Positions 53,285 to 62,690 of a stretch of 64,000 nt of DNA are shown one piece after another. Where the stretch lies: assembly GCF_008001015.1 (NCBI RefSeq), contig NZ_CP042862.1:806001-870000 (forward strand), given 5' to 3'. Source of the stretch: Serinicoccus profundi (lineage in GTDB: Bacteria; Actinomycetota; Actinomycetes; Actinomycetales; Dermatophilaceae). How positions within the stretch are numbered: position 1 is the first letter of the stretch; every line of letters begins with the position of its first letter. A program made the translations under genes and the position numbers. The notes beneath the pieces were generated by a model. That model saw nothing but the letters and a program-made list of their open reading frames with translations, was not told where the DNA came from and did not search any database.

Positions 53285-55113
53285 ATGCCTGCTGCTGACG
53301 CGAGTCCTGCCCGCGACGTCCCCATCGGCCACTACGCCGTGGTGGGGGACATGCGCACGGCGGCCCTCATCTCACCGGAGGGCAGCGTCGACTGGCTCTG
53401 CCTGCCGCGCTTCGACTCACCCTCGGTCTTCGCCTCGCTGCTCGGCACCGAGCAGGACGGGCGCTGGCTGGTCCGCGTGGTCGAGGGGGAGGTGGAGTCC
53501 CGCGACTACGTCGAGGGCACCCTCGTCTTCCGCACCCTCTGGCGCGCGCCCGAGGGATCGGCCGAGGTGCTGACCTTCATGCCTCCCGGCGACGGCCGCT
53601 CCGACATCGTGCGCTTGGTCCGGTGCACCTCGGGCACGGTGGAGGTCGAGCACGAGCTCATCATGCGGTTCGACTACGCCACGTTGCGGCCCTGGGTGCA
53701 CCGCACGCGGGTCGAGGACGGGGACGGGCCGGGCGAGGAGGTCCTCACCGCGGTGGGGGGTCCGTCGCGGCTCATCCTGCACGGGCCGATGCCCGAGGCG
53801 GTCACCGAGGAGGACGCCCACCGGGGTCGCCACCGGTTGGCCGAGGGGGAGGAGCTGTGCTGGGTCCTCACCGGGCAGGCTTCGTGGAAGCCGCTGCCCA
53901 GCAGCATCGACCCGCGCGCCGTCCTGGAGGAGACGATCGCGGACTGGCGGGCCTGGACCGGCCGGATCCGCGCCTCCGGCCCGTGGGCGCGGCAGGTCAC
54001 CCGTTCCCTTACGGTGCTGCGGGCCCTCACCCACGCGGACACCGGTGGGATCGTCGCGGCCGCGACGACCTCGCTGCCGGAGGACCCCGGTGGCGAGCGC
54101 AACTGGGACTACCGCTTCACCTGGTTGCGCGACTCGGCGCTGACGTTGCAGGCGATGATGGCCCACGGGTTCGACGGCGGTGCCGAGGCCTGGCGGGAGT
54201 GGCTGCTGCGGGCCATCGCCGGGCACTCCAACGAGCTGCGGATCATGTACGGCCTCGGTGGCGAGCGCGACCTCACCGAGCGCGAGCTGCCGCACCTGCG
54301 GGGGTATGCCGGGTCCCGCCCCGTGCGCATCGGCAACGGCGCCGCCGACCAGTACCAGGCGGACGTCATCGGGGAGGTCATGCTCGCGCTGGCCCAGCTG
54401 CGCGACGGCGGGGTGGCCGAGGACACCTACAGCTGGGCCGTGCAGCGGATGATGCTGACGACGCAGACGCAACGGCTGGAGGAGCCCGACCACGGGATCT
54501 GGGAGATGCGGGGGGGACAGGCACTTCTTCACCCATGGCCGGGTGATGATCTGGGCGGCCTTCGACCAGGGGGTCCGGGCCGTGGAGCAGCACGGGCTGC
54601 GACGTCGAGCACTGGCGCACCCTGCGCGACCAGGTGCGCGCCGAGATCGAGGAGCGCGGCGTCGGACCCGACGGGGCCTTCCGCCAGACCTACGACAGCA
54701 CCGAGGTGGACGCGTCGCTGCTCCAGATCCCGCATACCGGCTTCTGCGCCTACGACGACCCGCGGATGCTCGCCACGGTCCGGCGGCTGGAGGAGGAGCT
54801 CGTCGACGACGCGGGTTTCCTGCACCGCTACCGCATGGGCGACTCGGGCAACATCGACGGTCTGGACGGCGGGGAGGCGCCCTTCCTCATCTGCACGTTC
54901 TGGCTGGTCGAGCAGTATGTCCGCAGCGGCCGGCTCGAGGACGCCGAACGTCTCATGCAGGCCTGCGTGGAGGCCGGGGCACCGCTGGACCTGCTGGCCG
55001 AGGAGTACGACCCCGCGTCGCGTCGCATGCTCGGCAACTACCCGCAGGCCTTCAGCCACCTGGGTCTGGTGCGGGCCGCCGACGCGATCGCCCAGGTGCG
55101 GGGGGAGACATGA
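53285..55113 (+). pseudogene. Glycoside hydrolase family 15 protein (glucoamylase/trehalase type) with two frameshifts
   Basis: Starts at ATG 53285 with DVPIGHYAVVGDMRTAALISPEGSVDWLCLPRFDSPSVFASLLG, the GH15 N-terminal beta domain. The catalytic (alpha/alpha)6 barrel has GERNWDYRFTWLRDSALTLQAMM. At a run of seven G (54510-54516) the frame slips; removing one G gives EMRGDRHFFTHGRVMIWAAFDQGVRAVEQHGL. A second slip near 54598-54603 precedes DVEHWRTLRDQVRAEIEERGVGPDGAFRQ, and the rest reads GFCAYDDPRMLATVRRLEEELV ... LGNYPQAFSHLGLVRAA to the stop. Total ~608 residues, normal for the family, which hydrolyses alpha-glucosidic bonds (often trehalose in actinobacteria). Either inactivated, or wrong base counts. 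Confidence 0.85.
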
Positions 55114-55114
55114 G

Positions 55115-55150
55115 CAGGGCCCGCCCTCCCGATGGGGAGGACGGGCCCTG
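55115..55150. terminator. Bidirectional hairpin terminator
   Basis: CAGGGCCCG (from 55115) pairs with CGGGCCCTG (to 55150), extending through CCTCCC/GGGAGG with one mismatch. It separates the convergent GH15 and subtilase genes. A second small hairpin, GGTCGG/CCGACC (55156-55161 and 55173-55178), follows it. Confidence 0.7.
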
Positions 55151-55187
55151 AGGCTGGTCGGCCGGGCTCAGACCGACCGGCCGTGGG

Positions 55188-58100
55188 TCACGGTGTGTTG
55201 ACCGTGACCAGGGTGTAGGCCAGCTCCTCGGTGCCGTCGCTGTAGCCGATCGCGCCCAGGTAGCGGGTCGCGGCGTCCAGTCCGGTCCAGGCGGCGGTCA
55301 GGTCCAGCGGCGTGCCCGCGGTCACCGCGACCGGGGACGGCGTGACCGTCATGTTGCCCTCGTCCGCGGACGGCATGAAGACGTGCAGCGGACCGCTGGC
55401 GGTGGCGCCGGCGGCGCCGTTCCAGTAGTCGACGGCCACGGTGTACTCGCCCGGGGCAGGCGCCATCATCGTGATCGACTCGTCCGAGCCACCGGCGGCC
55501 GACTGTGCGACGAGGTTGCCGTCGCTGTCCTCCAGGAAGAGGTCCAGGTCGAGCTCGGCCGGCGTCCATTCCGACTCCACGACCTCGACCCGGATGGCCG
55601 TGGTGCCCTCCGGCACCGTGACCGTCTGAGTGTAGTCGTCGTAGTCGGCGCCACCGGCCGGGCCGTCGGAGGTGACCTCCACCTCGGTGACCTGCGAGGC
55701 CATGAGGCCGTGCACGACCGAGGTGAGCTCACCGGTGAAGCCCGGGGTGACCTCGAAGGTCGCCGAGCCCTCGGTGTCCTCGCCGCGGATCTCCTCCGGC
55801 GCGCCCATCGCCACCGGCTGGATCGCCAGCGGGCTGGTCACGTCGGCGCCGGGACCGGTCCAGGTGAGCGACCCGAAGGTCCACTCACCCAGCTCGGCGT
55901 CGGTCGTGGTGAAGGTGACCTCGAAGGTCGCCGTGCCACCGGGCTCGACGGTGATCGTCGAGGGCTCGACGACCACGTCGACGCCCGGGGGCGCCTCGAC
56001 CTCGGCGGTGAACGTGCCACCGTCGCCCGTCGCGTCGGTCACGGTGCGGGTCACGGTCTGCGCGCCGCCCAGGTCACCGATCGCGATGCTCGGGTAGTTG
56101 AGGTCGCTCGCATCGGTCGTGCCGATGTCCTCGCAGATGGCGGCCCCGCCGACCAGCTGCAGCTGGCCGATGGCGCAGGCGTAGGCCAGCCAGTCCTCGG
56201 CACCCGAGTCGTAGACCAGCGGCGTGTCGTAGGCAACACCCGGCTCGACCTCACCGGACCCGTAGTGGAGCGGGCTCGCCGGCTCACCGGCGTAGGTGAT
56301 GAGCTCACCCTCGGAGTTGGTCGGGTCGGCGGTGGTCATCATGGCCGACTTGACCGCCATCGGGCTCCAGTCCGGGTTGTCCTGCATCATCATCGCGGCC
56401 AGGCCGGCGATGTGCGGGGCGGACATGGAGGTACCGGAGTAGCTGTCGAAGTTGGTGCCACCGGTGGAGCCGGCCGGAGAGACCGCCGCGATGACGTCGA
56501 CACCCGGGGCGGTGATGTCCGGCTTGAGCAGGTCCCCGCCACCGGCGATCGCCGGCCCGTAGGAGCTGAAGCCGGCCATCTCCGGGTAGGTGAGCTCAGG
56601 ACCCTCGCCGGAGGCCGAGATGGTGGCCATCGGGTCGGCGTCGGAGGCCTCGTACTCCTTGATCGCGTCGCCGGCGGTGCCGTTGACGTGGATCGAGGGC
56701 ACCGCGTGGAAGTCGCCGTTGAGCGACTCGTCGTCGGTGTTGTTGGCCAGGATCATGCCGACACCGCCAGCAGCGTCGACCGTCTCGCTCTTCTCCGTCC
56801 GGGCGTTGGTGCCGCGGGTGCAGATGACGATGTGGTCGGCAGCGGCAGCCGCGTCCAGCGAGCCCGGCAGGCACAGCAGTGCGTCGTCGGCGGTGGCGCC
56901 GTCGGCCGGGATGTCGACGGAGTTGACCAGCGGGGCCGGGCCCACGCCGTCACCGGAGCTGATACCGGCATACGTCGCGTTCTCGCCGAAGAGCGCCTCG
57001 ATCTGGGCCTGGACGTCCTCGTTGAGCGCGCCCTCACCACCGAGGATGACGGCGGACTCGGGGGCCAGGGCCACCATGCCGTCGAGGACGACGCCGGGCA
57101 CCCCGTCGGGGCGGCTCAGCATGACGGGCACCCCCTGGTAGCCGGCCAGGGCCGACCCCGCGAGGGCGTCCGGGTAGTCGCGACCGGTGGCGGTGTGCAC
57201 CACGGGGGCCGGGTTGTCCTCGCCGAAGCCGAACTGCTCGGCGACGGCGACGGACGTGCCGTACCGGTCCTTGCCGGCGAGGCGCTCTGAGGCGCCGAGC
57301 TCCTCGAAGACGTCGCCGGTCACGGCCTTGGGCCCACCGATGACGTGCACCTCGGGGTCGCCCATCGCGGCAAGTGCCTCACGGACCGAGTTGGGCACCC
57401 GGTCGGTCTTGGTGAGCAGCACGGGCACGCCCTCGCTCCCGGCGAGCGCGGAGCCGGACAGCGCATCCGGGAAGGCCTCGTCCTGTCCGGTGGCGACGTA
57501 GACGTGGTCCGCGTCGCCGTACTGCTGCGCGACCAGGGCGGCGGTCTCGTAGCGGTCGTCACCGGCGACGCGGGTCACCGTGCCGTACGCCTCAAGGGCG
57601 TCGCTCACCGTGGTGGAGACGGCGTTCTCGCCGCCGAGCACGACGATGTTGTCGGGGTCGATCGCCTCGAGGGCCTCGATCGTGGCGCCGGGGAGCTCGC
57701 CGACCTTGGTCAGCAGGACCGGGGCCGGGGAGCCGTCGGGGGCCACGGCCGGCTGGTCGAGGCCGGTCGCGGGGACGAGGCCCTGCGAGGCGGCCGCGGC
57801 GCCGGAGAGGGCGTCGGCGAACTGGTTGCCCGTCGCGATGTAGACCGTGTCCACACCCTCGGGGTAGGCCGCCGCGATCTGGGCCGCCGTGTCGTAACGG
57901 TTGGTGCCGGAGATCCGGGCCACCGGGGCCCCGTCGCCCAGCTCCACCTCGGCCGAGTTGGTGCGGTCGTGCGTGGACGCGGCGACCGTCATGGTCCACG
58001 GCGAGTTGTGCGCGACCGAGCTCTCGCCGATCGTGTCACCGCTGTTGCCCGCCGAGGCCGAGACGAACACGCCGGCGTTGGCGGCGTCCAGGAAGGCCAG

Positions 58101-59129
58101 TTCGTCGGCGGTCACCACGAACTGCGAGGAGCCGGAGACCGAGTAGTTGATGACGTCGACGCCGTCGGCGACGGCGTCGTCGATGGCGGCGACCAGTCCG
58201 GAGGTCGTGCCGGAGCCGCCACCGTCCTCGGTCTGCCACAGCGCCTTGTAGAACGCGAGGTGGGCGGCCGGGGCCATCCCGCTACCGGTGCCCAGGTCGT
58301 CCCCGTTGAAGTCCATCGGGACGTCGATGTTGCCCGCCGACGTGCCACCGACGTGGCTGCCGTGGCCGTTGGTGTCGCGGGGGGAGTCGAAGTCGAAGGC
58401 GGTGTTGTTGCCCTCGGGGTAGTAGCGGGCACCGATGACCTTGCTGTTGCAGGTCACGTTGTCGGCGTCGTCGGCCTCGTTGCCCTCGACGCACTCACCC
58501 TGCCAGGTGGCCGGCGCGGCCGGGTCACCCGGGAGCGCGGCGAAGCTGGGGTTCTCCGGCCAGAAGCCGGAGTCGATGATGCCGACGACCATGCCCGCAC
58601 CCGCGTCGGCGTCCCCGCCGAACTGGGTGTTCCAGACGCCGTCCTCGCCGGTCAGGCCGAGGTAGTCAGGTGTGGTGACGGTGTCGGAGGTCCGGATCTC
58701 GTCCTCCCACACCGCCGCGACGTTGGGGTCCTTGCGCAGGGCGGACACCTGGGAGCCGGTCAGCTCGGCGGTGAAGCCGTTGAAGGACGTCGAGTAGGTG
58801 TAGACCGCGTCGGCACGGTCCAGGCCGACGGAGTCGAGCACGGCGTTCTGCTGCCGGTCGAGGTATGCGGTGTAGCTCTCGGCGGCGGCGCTCGTGGTGT
58901 TGAGCTTCTCCCCCTCCTCGGGCTTGGTGGCGGGGATTCCGTCGACTCCGCCGTCGTAGGCGGCCAGCGAGCTGTCCGCGAGCATGACGATGTAGGTGCC
59001 GTCCTCGTTGACCGTGAGCTCCGGGTTCGCCCATGCTGCGGGGGCGACCAGGGCCAGCGGTGCGACGACGGCCCCTGCGCCGGCGAGCGCCAGCAGGCGC
59101 GTCCTCCGGCGAGCAGATGGCTGGTGCAC
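55188..59129 (-). CDS. Secreted S8 subtilase with CWB2 wall-binding repeats and a PA domain inserted in the catalytic domain
   Basis: 1313 residues, GTG start after AAAGGA. Signal peptide (RRRTRLLALAGAGAVVAPLALV, cut near AWA); I9 propeptide (~45-148). Catalytic residues are Asp186 (GIIDSGF), His256 (TNGHGSHVGG), oxyanion Asn362 (SASAGNSG) and Ser901 (GTSMSAPHIAG). Between Asn362 and Ser901 lie three CWB2 repeats (~404-715, each with RYxT, DALxG, PVLLT or PVMLS, and VxxLGG or VHVIGG), then a protease-associated domain (~735-845, LLCLPGSLDAAAAADHIVICTRG). The C-terminus has fibronectin-like (~1000-1110) and pre-peptidase-like beta domains. Wall binding through an intra-catalytic insertion is unusual; the other window subtilase has them at the C-terminus. 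Confidence 0.92.
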   Translation of the reverse strand: MHQPSARRRTRLLALAGAGAVVAPLALVAPAAWANPELTVNEDGTYIVMLADSSLAAYDGGVDGIPATKPEEGEKLNTTSAAAESYTAYLDRQQNAVLDSVGLDRADAVYTYSTSFNGFTAELTGSQVSALRKDPNVAAVWEDEIRTSDTVTTPDYLGLTGEDGVWNTQFGGDADAGAGMVVGIIDSGFWPENPSFAALPGDPAAPATWQGECVEGNEADDADNVTCNSKVIGARYYPEGNNTAFDFDSPRDTNGHGSHVGGTSAGNIDVPMDFNGDDLGTGSGMAPAAHLAFYKALWQTEDGGGSGTTSGLVAAIDDAVADGVDVINYSVSGSSQFVVTADELAFLDAANAGVFVSASAGNSGDTIGESSVAHNSPWTMTVAASTHDRTNSAEVELGDGAPVARISGTNRYDTAAQIAAAYPEGVDTVYIATGNQFADALSGAAAASQGLVPATGLDQPAVAPDGSPAPVLLTKVGELPGATIEALEAIDPDNIVVLGGENAVSTTVSDALEAYGTVTRVAGDDRYETAALVAQQYGDADHVYVATGQDEAFPDALSGSALAGSEGVPVLLTKTDRVPNSVREALAAMGDPEVHVIGGPKAVTGDVFEELGASERLAGKDRYGTSVAVAEQFGFGEDNPAPVVHTATGRDYPDALAGSALAGYQGVPVMLSRPDGVPGVVLDGMVALAPESAVILGGEGALNEDVQAQIEALFGENATYAGISSGDGVGPAPLVNSVDIPADGATADDALLCLPGSLDAAAAADHIVICTRGTNARTEKSETVDAAGGVGMILANNTDDESLNGDFHAVPSIHVNGTAGDAIKEYEASDADPMATISASGEGPELTYPEMAGFSSYGPAIAGGGDLLKPDITAPGVDVIAAVSPAGSTGGTNFDSYSGTSMSAPHIAGLAAMMMQDNPDWSPMAVKSAMMTTADPTNSEGELITYAGEPASPLHYGSGEVEPGVAYDTPLVYDSGAEDWLAYACAIGQLQLVGGAAICEDIGTTDASDLNYPSIAIGDLGGAQTVTRTVTDATGDGGTFTAEVEAPPGVDVVVEPSTITVEPGGTATFEVTFTTTDAELGEWTFGSLTWTGPGADVTSPLAIQPVAMGAPEEIRGEDTEGSATFEVTPGFTGELTSVVHGLMASQVTEVEVTSDGPAGGADYDDYTQTVTVPEGTTAIRVEVVESEWTPAELDLDLFLEDSDGNLVAQSAAGGSDESITMMAPAPGEYTVAVDYWNGAAGATASGPLHVFMPSADEGNMTVTPSPVAVTAGTPLDLTAAWTGLDAATRYLGAIGYSDGTEELAYTLVTVNTP

Positions 59130-59304
59130 AGTGTGTCCTTTGCTTGGAACGGTGGACGTCGCCGCTGGACAGCGCCTCGTCGTCGAGGTGCTGAGGGACC
59201 CAGGGGTGACCCTGGCAGTATTGTCCGGCGCTCTCAGGGTGTCTACAGGTAGGGCACCGTCGAGCGCCCGTCGTGACCGAATCGTGACTTTGACGCGACG
59301 TCAA

Positions 59305-60291
59305 TCAGGAGGCGTCGGGCGCCTGCTTCAGGCGCACCATGCCCTCCTGTCCGACGGTCGCGAGCAGCGTCCCGTCGGCGGCGAACATGTGCCCCGTGCC
59401 GAGCCCCCGCCCTGACTGCGCGGAGGGGGAGCTCTGCGTGTAGAGCACCCAGTCGTCCACCCGGGCGGGCCGGTGGAACCACATGGAGTGGTCCAGGCTG
59501 GCCGGGCGCAGCCGCGGGTCGCCCCAGCCCAGGCCGTGACGCCGCAGCACCGGCTCGAGCAGCACGTAGTCCGAGGCGTAGGCCAGGATGGCCGCGTGCA
59601 GCAGCGGGTCCTGCGGCAGCTCGCGGGCGATCCGCAGCCACACCGACTGCTCGCTCGGCCCCGGCTCTCCCGGGCCGAGCAGCAACGGCTCCACGTGACG
59701 CAGCTCCACCGGGCGCCGGCGGGCGGTCTCCTGGGCCACCGGGTGGGGGACCTGCTCCAGGAGCTGCCGGTCCGAGCGCAGGGTGTCCGGGGCCGGCGCG
59801 GACGGCATCGGGATCTGGTGCTCCAGCCCCTCGGAGGCCTCCTGGAAGGACATGATGATCGACATGAGGATTCGCCCGTCCTGCACGGCGTGCACCCGAC
59901 GGGCGCTGAAGCTGCGCCCGTCGCGCATCCGCTCCACGAGGAAGCGCAGCGGCCGGTTCGCGTCGCCCGGCCGCAGGAAGTAGCCGTGCATGGAGTGGAT
60001 CGGGCGGGCGAGCGGCTCGCCCTCAGTGCCCTCGGTCTCTTCCAGGACCGGCTCCACGGTCCGTCCCGCGGCGATGAGGCACTGCGCGAGCACCTGCCCC
60101 CCGAAGACGCGGCCGTGCGGCATCGGCTGGCTGCGGCCCGCGAAGACGTCGCCCTCGGAGCTGACGAGGTCCGCGTCGGTGCCCAGGACCCCCTCGGGGG
60201 AGGCGACGCGGATGGTCGTGGATCCCTCGCGGCGCAGGTCGAGCACGTCGAGGAGATCGTCAATCGGGTAGTCCAGCGGTGCGTCCGTCAC
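59305..60291 (-). CDS. tesB: Acyl-CoA thioesterase II
   Basis: 328 residues from GTG 60291. Double hotdog fold: the first half has SQPMPHGRVFGGQVLAQCLIAAGRTV, then IHSMHGYFLRPGDANRPLRFLVERMRDGRSFSARRVHAVQDG; the second has ASLDHSMWFHRPARVDDWVLYTQSSPSAQSGRGLGTGHMFAADGTLLATVGQEGMVR. The catalytic Asp of DHSMWFH and the Q/T residues are visible. It hydrolyses medium- to long-chain acyl-CoA in the cytosol. It follows the aldo/keto reductase by 19 bases on the same strand, so the two are probably co-transcribed. Confidence 0.94.
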   Translation of the reverse strand: MTDAPLDYPIDDLLDVLDLRREGSTTIRVASPEGVLGTDADLVSSEGDVFAGRSQPMPHGRVFGGQVLAQCLIAAGRTVEPVLEETEGTEGEPLARPIHSMHGYFLRPGDANRPLRFLVERMRDGRSFSARRVHAVQDGRILMSIIMSFQEASEGLEHQIPMPSAPAPDTLRSDRQLLEQVPHPVAQETARRRPVELRHVEPLLLGPGEPGPSEQSVWLRIARELPQDPLLHAAILAYASDYVLLEPVLRRHGLGWGDPRLRPASLDHSMWFHRPARVDDWVLYTQSSPSAQSGRGLGTGHMFAADGTLLATVGQEGMVRLKQAPDAS

Positions 60292-60310
60292 AACGCCGCA
60301 TCCTAGTGAC

Positions 60311-61381
60311 TCACTCGATCTCTGCCGACGTCGCCCACAGGTCCACACCCTCGGTGCTGCCGGACAGGCGGTCGATCTCGGCCAGCTCCTCCTGGGTGAA
60401 GTCGGTCCGGTGGGCTGCGGCCAGGTTGTCCTCGAGCTGCTGGACGCTGGAGACCCCGATGAGGGTGGAGGTGACCCCGCCGGGGCGGATGGCCCAGGAC
60501 AACGCCATCTGCGCCAGCGTCTGCCCGCGTCCCTCGGCGACCTTCGCGAGCCCGCGCAGACGCTCCCGGTTGGCCTCGGTGAGCACGCTGCTGTCGAAGG
60601 AGGGCCGCGCGGTCGCCCGCTCTGCGTCGTCGCGGTCGAGGTACTTGTCGGTGAGCAGGCCCTGCGCGAGGGCGGTGAAGCCGATCGACCCCATACCGTG
60701 GCCGCCCAGCGCGTCGAGCAGGCCGTCCTCGACCCACCGGTTGAGCATGTTGTAAGCCGGCTGGTGGATGATCAGCGGCGTGCCCAGCTCGCGGGCCACG
60801 GCGACCGCCTCGGCGGTGCGCTCGGGGGAGTAGCTGGAGATGCCGGCATACAGCGCCTTGCCCTGACGGATCGCGGTGTCGAGCGCGCCGATCGTCTCGG
60901 CCACCGGGGTGTCCTCGTCGGCGCGGTGGGAGTAGAAGATGTCGACGAAGTCGACGCTCATCCGCGAGAGGGACTCCTCCAGGCTGGCGAGGAGGTACTT
61001 GCGCGAGCCGAGCATGCCGTAGGGCCCGGGCCACATGTCCCACCCGGCCTTGGTGGAGAGCACCATCTCGTGGCGGTAGGGGCGGAAGTCGGTGCGCATC
61101 ATCCGCCCGAAGTTCTCCTCCGCGGAGCCGTAGGGCGGGCCGTAGTTGTTGGCCAGGTCGAAGTGGCTGATGCCCTCGTCGAAGGCGCGGCGCAGGATCT
61201 CGCGCTGGGTGTCGAACGGCCGGTTGTCGCCGAAGTTGTACCAGAGGCCGAGCGAGAGCGGCGGCAGCAGCAGGCCGCTGTCGCCGACGCGGCGGTAGTC
61301 CAGCTTCTGGTGCCGGTCGGGCGCGGCGACGTAGGGGCGGTGCGTCTCGGGGACGTCTGCGGCGTAGTAGGCCTCACTCAT
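60311..61381 (-). CDS. Aldo/keto reductase, L-glyceraldehyde 3-phosphate reductase (YghZ) type
   Basis: 356 residues from ATG 61381. It matches E. coli YghZ along its length: KLDYRRVGDSGLLLPPLSLGLWYNFGD, GISHFDLANNYGPPYGSAEENFGR, STKAGWDMWPGPYG-GSRKYLLASL, VDIFYSHRADEDTPVAET, IHQPAYNMLNRWVEDGLLD and the NADPH-binding SVLIG-like STLIGVSSVQQLEDN. Catalytic Tyr is in NNYGPP, Lys in STKAG and His in YSHR. It detoxifies L-glyceraldehyde 3-phosphate or methylglyoxal-type aldehydes; potassium-channel beta-subunit-like proteins are relatives. Likely leads the tesB operon. Confidence 0.92.
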   Translation of the reverse strand: MSEAYYAADVPETHRPYVAAPDRHQKLDYRRVGDSGLLLPPLSLGLWYNFGDNRPFDTQREILRRAFDEGISHFDLANNYGPPYGSAEENFGRMMRTDFRPYRHEMVLSTKAGWDMWPGPYGMLGSRKYLLASLEESLSRMSVDFVDIFYSHRADEDTPVAETIGALDTAIRQGKALYAGISSYSPERTAEAVAVARELGTPLIIHQPAYNMLNRWVEDGLLDALGGHGMGSIGFTALAQGLLTDKYLDRDDAERATARPSFDSSVLTEANRERLRGLAKVAEGRGQTLAQMALSWAIRPGGVTSTLIGVSSVQQLEDNLAAAHRTDFTQEELAEIDRLSGSTEGVDLWATSAEIE

Positions 61382-61530
61382 GGGTGGCAGGCTACGCCCG
61401 CCGACCGGTCTGGGCGCGGGTGGCGGGGTGCGTGATGGCCGATGCTGACGGCAGCGCCGGGCCTGGGTGGCGTTGGTCACGGATAGAAGCTCTCGGCGGC
61501 GCCCCAGGTTGGTCGCGGACACTAGGCGGT

Positions 61531-62310
61531 ATGCCGCCCGCGTCCGCCTCTGCGCCTGCGTCGGCTCCGGTGCCGGCCGTGCGACGGCGCGGACCCGGGC
61601 GCGTGGTCGCCGCACTGGCGGGGCTCGTGCTCGCCGGCGGCGTCGTGGCCTGGCCGACGGTGCGCGACTGGTCGGCGGACCTCACCGCACCGTGCGGCAT
61701 CGTCGTGGACGGCGAGCGGGTGTCGCTGGACCAGGCCCAGGCGCGCGCCGCGACGCAGGCTGCCGCGCAGGTGGTGCGGGGTGGTCAGAGAGGCGGTGCT
61801 CCGGGCGGTGGTGCAGCGGTCGAGGTGCCCGACGGGGTGGTCGAGGCCGTGCTGTCCGCGCGCGCGGACACCGCGCTCACCTGCCGGGTCGGCGAGCCCG
61901 ACGTCGCCGCGGAGGAGGTCGGCGGGTCCGGTCTGACCCCGCGGGCGGAGGCGGTGCTCGAGGAGGTGCGCGAGGACTTCGGTGACGTGCTGGTGGGTGG
62001 CTTCGCCCCGGGAGGCGTGGACTCCGGTCATGGCGTGGAGTCGACCCACTACGACGGGCGGGCGGTGGACGTGTTCTACCGGCCGGTGACCGAGGAGAGC
62101 CGTGACCAGGGGTGGGTCCTGGCCCAGTGGCTGGTGGCGCACGCCGAGGAGCTGACGGTGCAGTACGTCATCTTCGACGACCACTGGTGGGGTGTGCGTC
62201 AGTCGGCCGGTGGGTGGCAGGCCTACGACGTGCCCGGCGCCCCCGGCACCCAGGACCCGGTCCTGCGCCACCTCGACCACGTGCACGTCGACGTCGTCCG
62301 GGGCGGGTAG
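61531..62310 (+). CDS. Membrane-anchored or secreted protein with M15-like metallopeptidase motif
   Basis: 259 residues from ATG 61531. An Ala/Pro-rich head and a single hydrophobic span (RVVAALAGLVLAGGVVAWPTV) act as signal or anchor. The extracellular part has two Cys (APCGIVVDGERVSLDQAQARAA and ALTCRVGEP). The last domain reads DSGHGVESTHYDGRAVDVFYRP, then QYVIFDDHWWGVRQSAGGW and HLDHVHVDV. The His-x6-Asp and His-x-His spacing is that of M15/hedgehog-type zinc peptidases (VanY/D-Ala-D-Ala class). A peptidoglycan target is plausible but not shown. Conserved in actinobacteria as an uncharacterised protein. Confidence 0.72.
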   Translation: MPPASASAPASAPVPAVRRRGPGRVVAALAGLVLAGGVVAWPTVRDWSADLTAPCGIVVDGERVSLDQAQARAATQAAAQVVRGGQRGGAPGGGAAVEVPDGVVEAVLSARADTALTCRVGEPDVAAEEVGGSGLTPRAEAVLEEVREDFGDVLVGGFAPGGVDSGHGVESTHYDGRAVDVFYRPVTEESRDQGWVLAQWLVAHAEELTVQYVIFDDHWWGVRQSAGGWQAYDVPGAPGTQDPVLRHLDHVHVDVVRGG

Positions 62311-62359
62311 CCCGCCCGTGCGTGGGAGGGCACGGGCGCCGGCCCCGTGGAGCCACTGA

Positions 62360-62416
62360 CAGCCGGAAGGTCCACCCTCAGCCGGAAGGTCCACCCTCAG
62401 CCGGGAAGTCCACTGA
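62360..62416. repeat. Three tandem copies of a 19-bp repeat
   Basis: CAGCCGGAAGGTCCACCCT at 62360-62378 and 62379-62397, then a diverged third copy to 62416. It lies in the 378-base gap between the M15-like gene and lutC. Confidence 0.85.
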
Positions 62417-62489
62417 CAGCCCCCTCGAGCAGGCTGATGGATGACGTGGCGGCTGACAGTGAGGTCCGGGAGCGCGGCGCACCCGTCGG

Positions 62490-62690
62490 GGTGCGGAGAT
62501 GGGTGCGTGTGTACGGATCCTCTCCGGTATGCGGGCCCTGGGCGGGGAGGATGGGTGCGCGTGCACGGATCCTCACCGGTATGCGGGCCCTGGGCGGGGA
62601 GGATGGGTGCGCGTGCACGGATCCTCACCGGTGTGCGGGGCCTGGGCGGGGAGGATGGGTGCGCGTGCACGGATCCTCACCGGCAGACCT
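62490..62690. repeat. Four tandem copies of a 52-bp hairpin repeat
   Basis: The motif ATGGGTGC recurs with an exact 52-base period at 62499, 62551, 62603 and 62655. Each full unit has GAGGAT paired with ATCCTC around GGTGCGCGTGCAC, followed by CACCGGTRTGCGGG and CCTGGGCGGG. The same hairpin occurs in three diverged copies at 34325-34456. The array ends next to the lutC stop, so it could act as a terminator cluster for that operon. Nothing else is visible in this gap. Confidence 0.88.
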
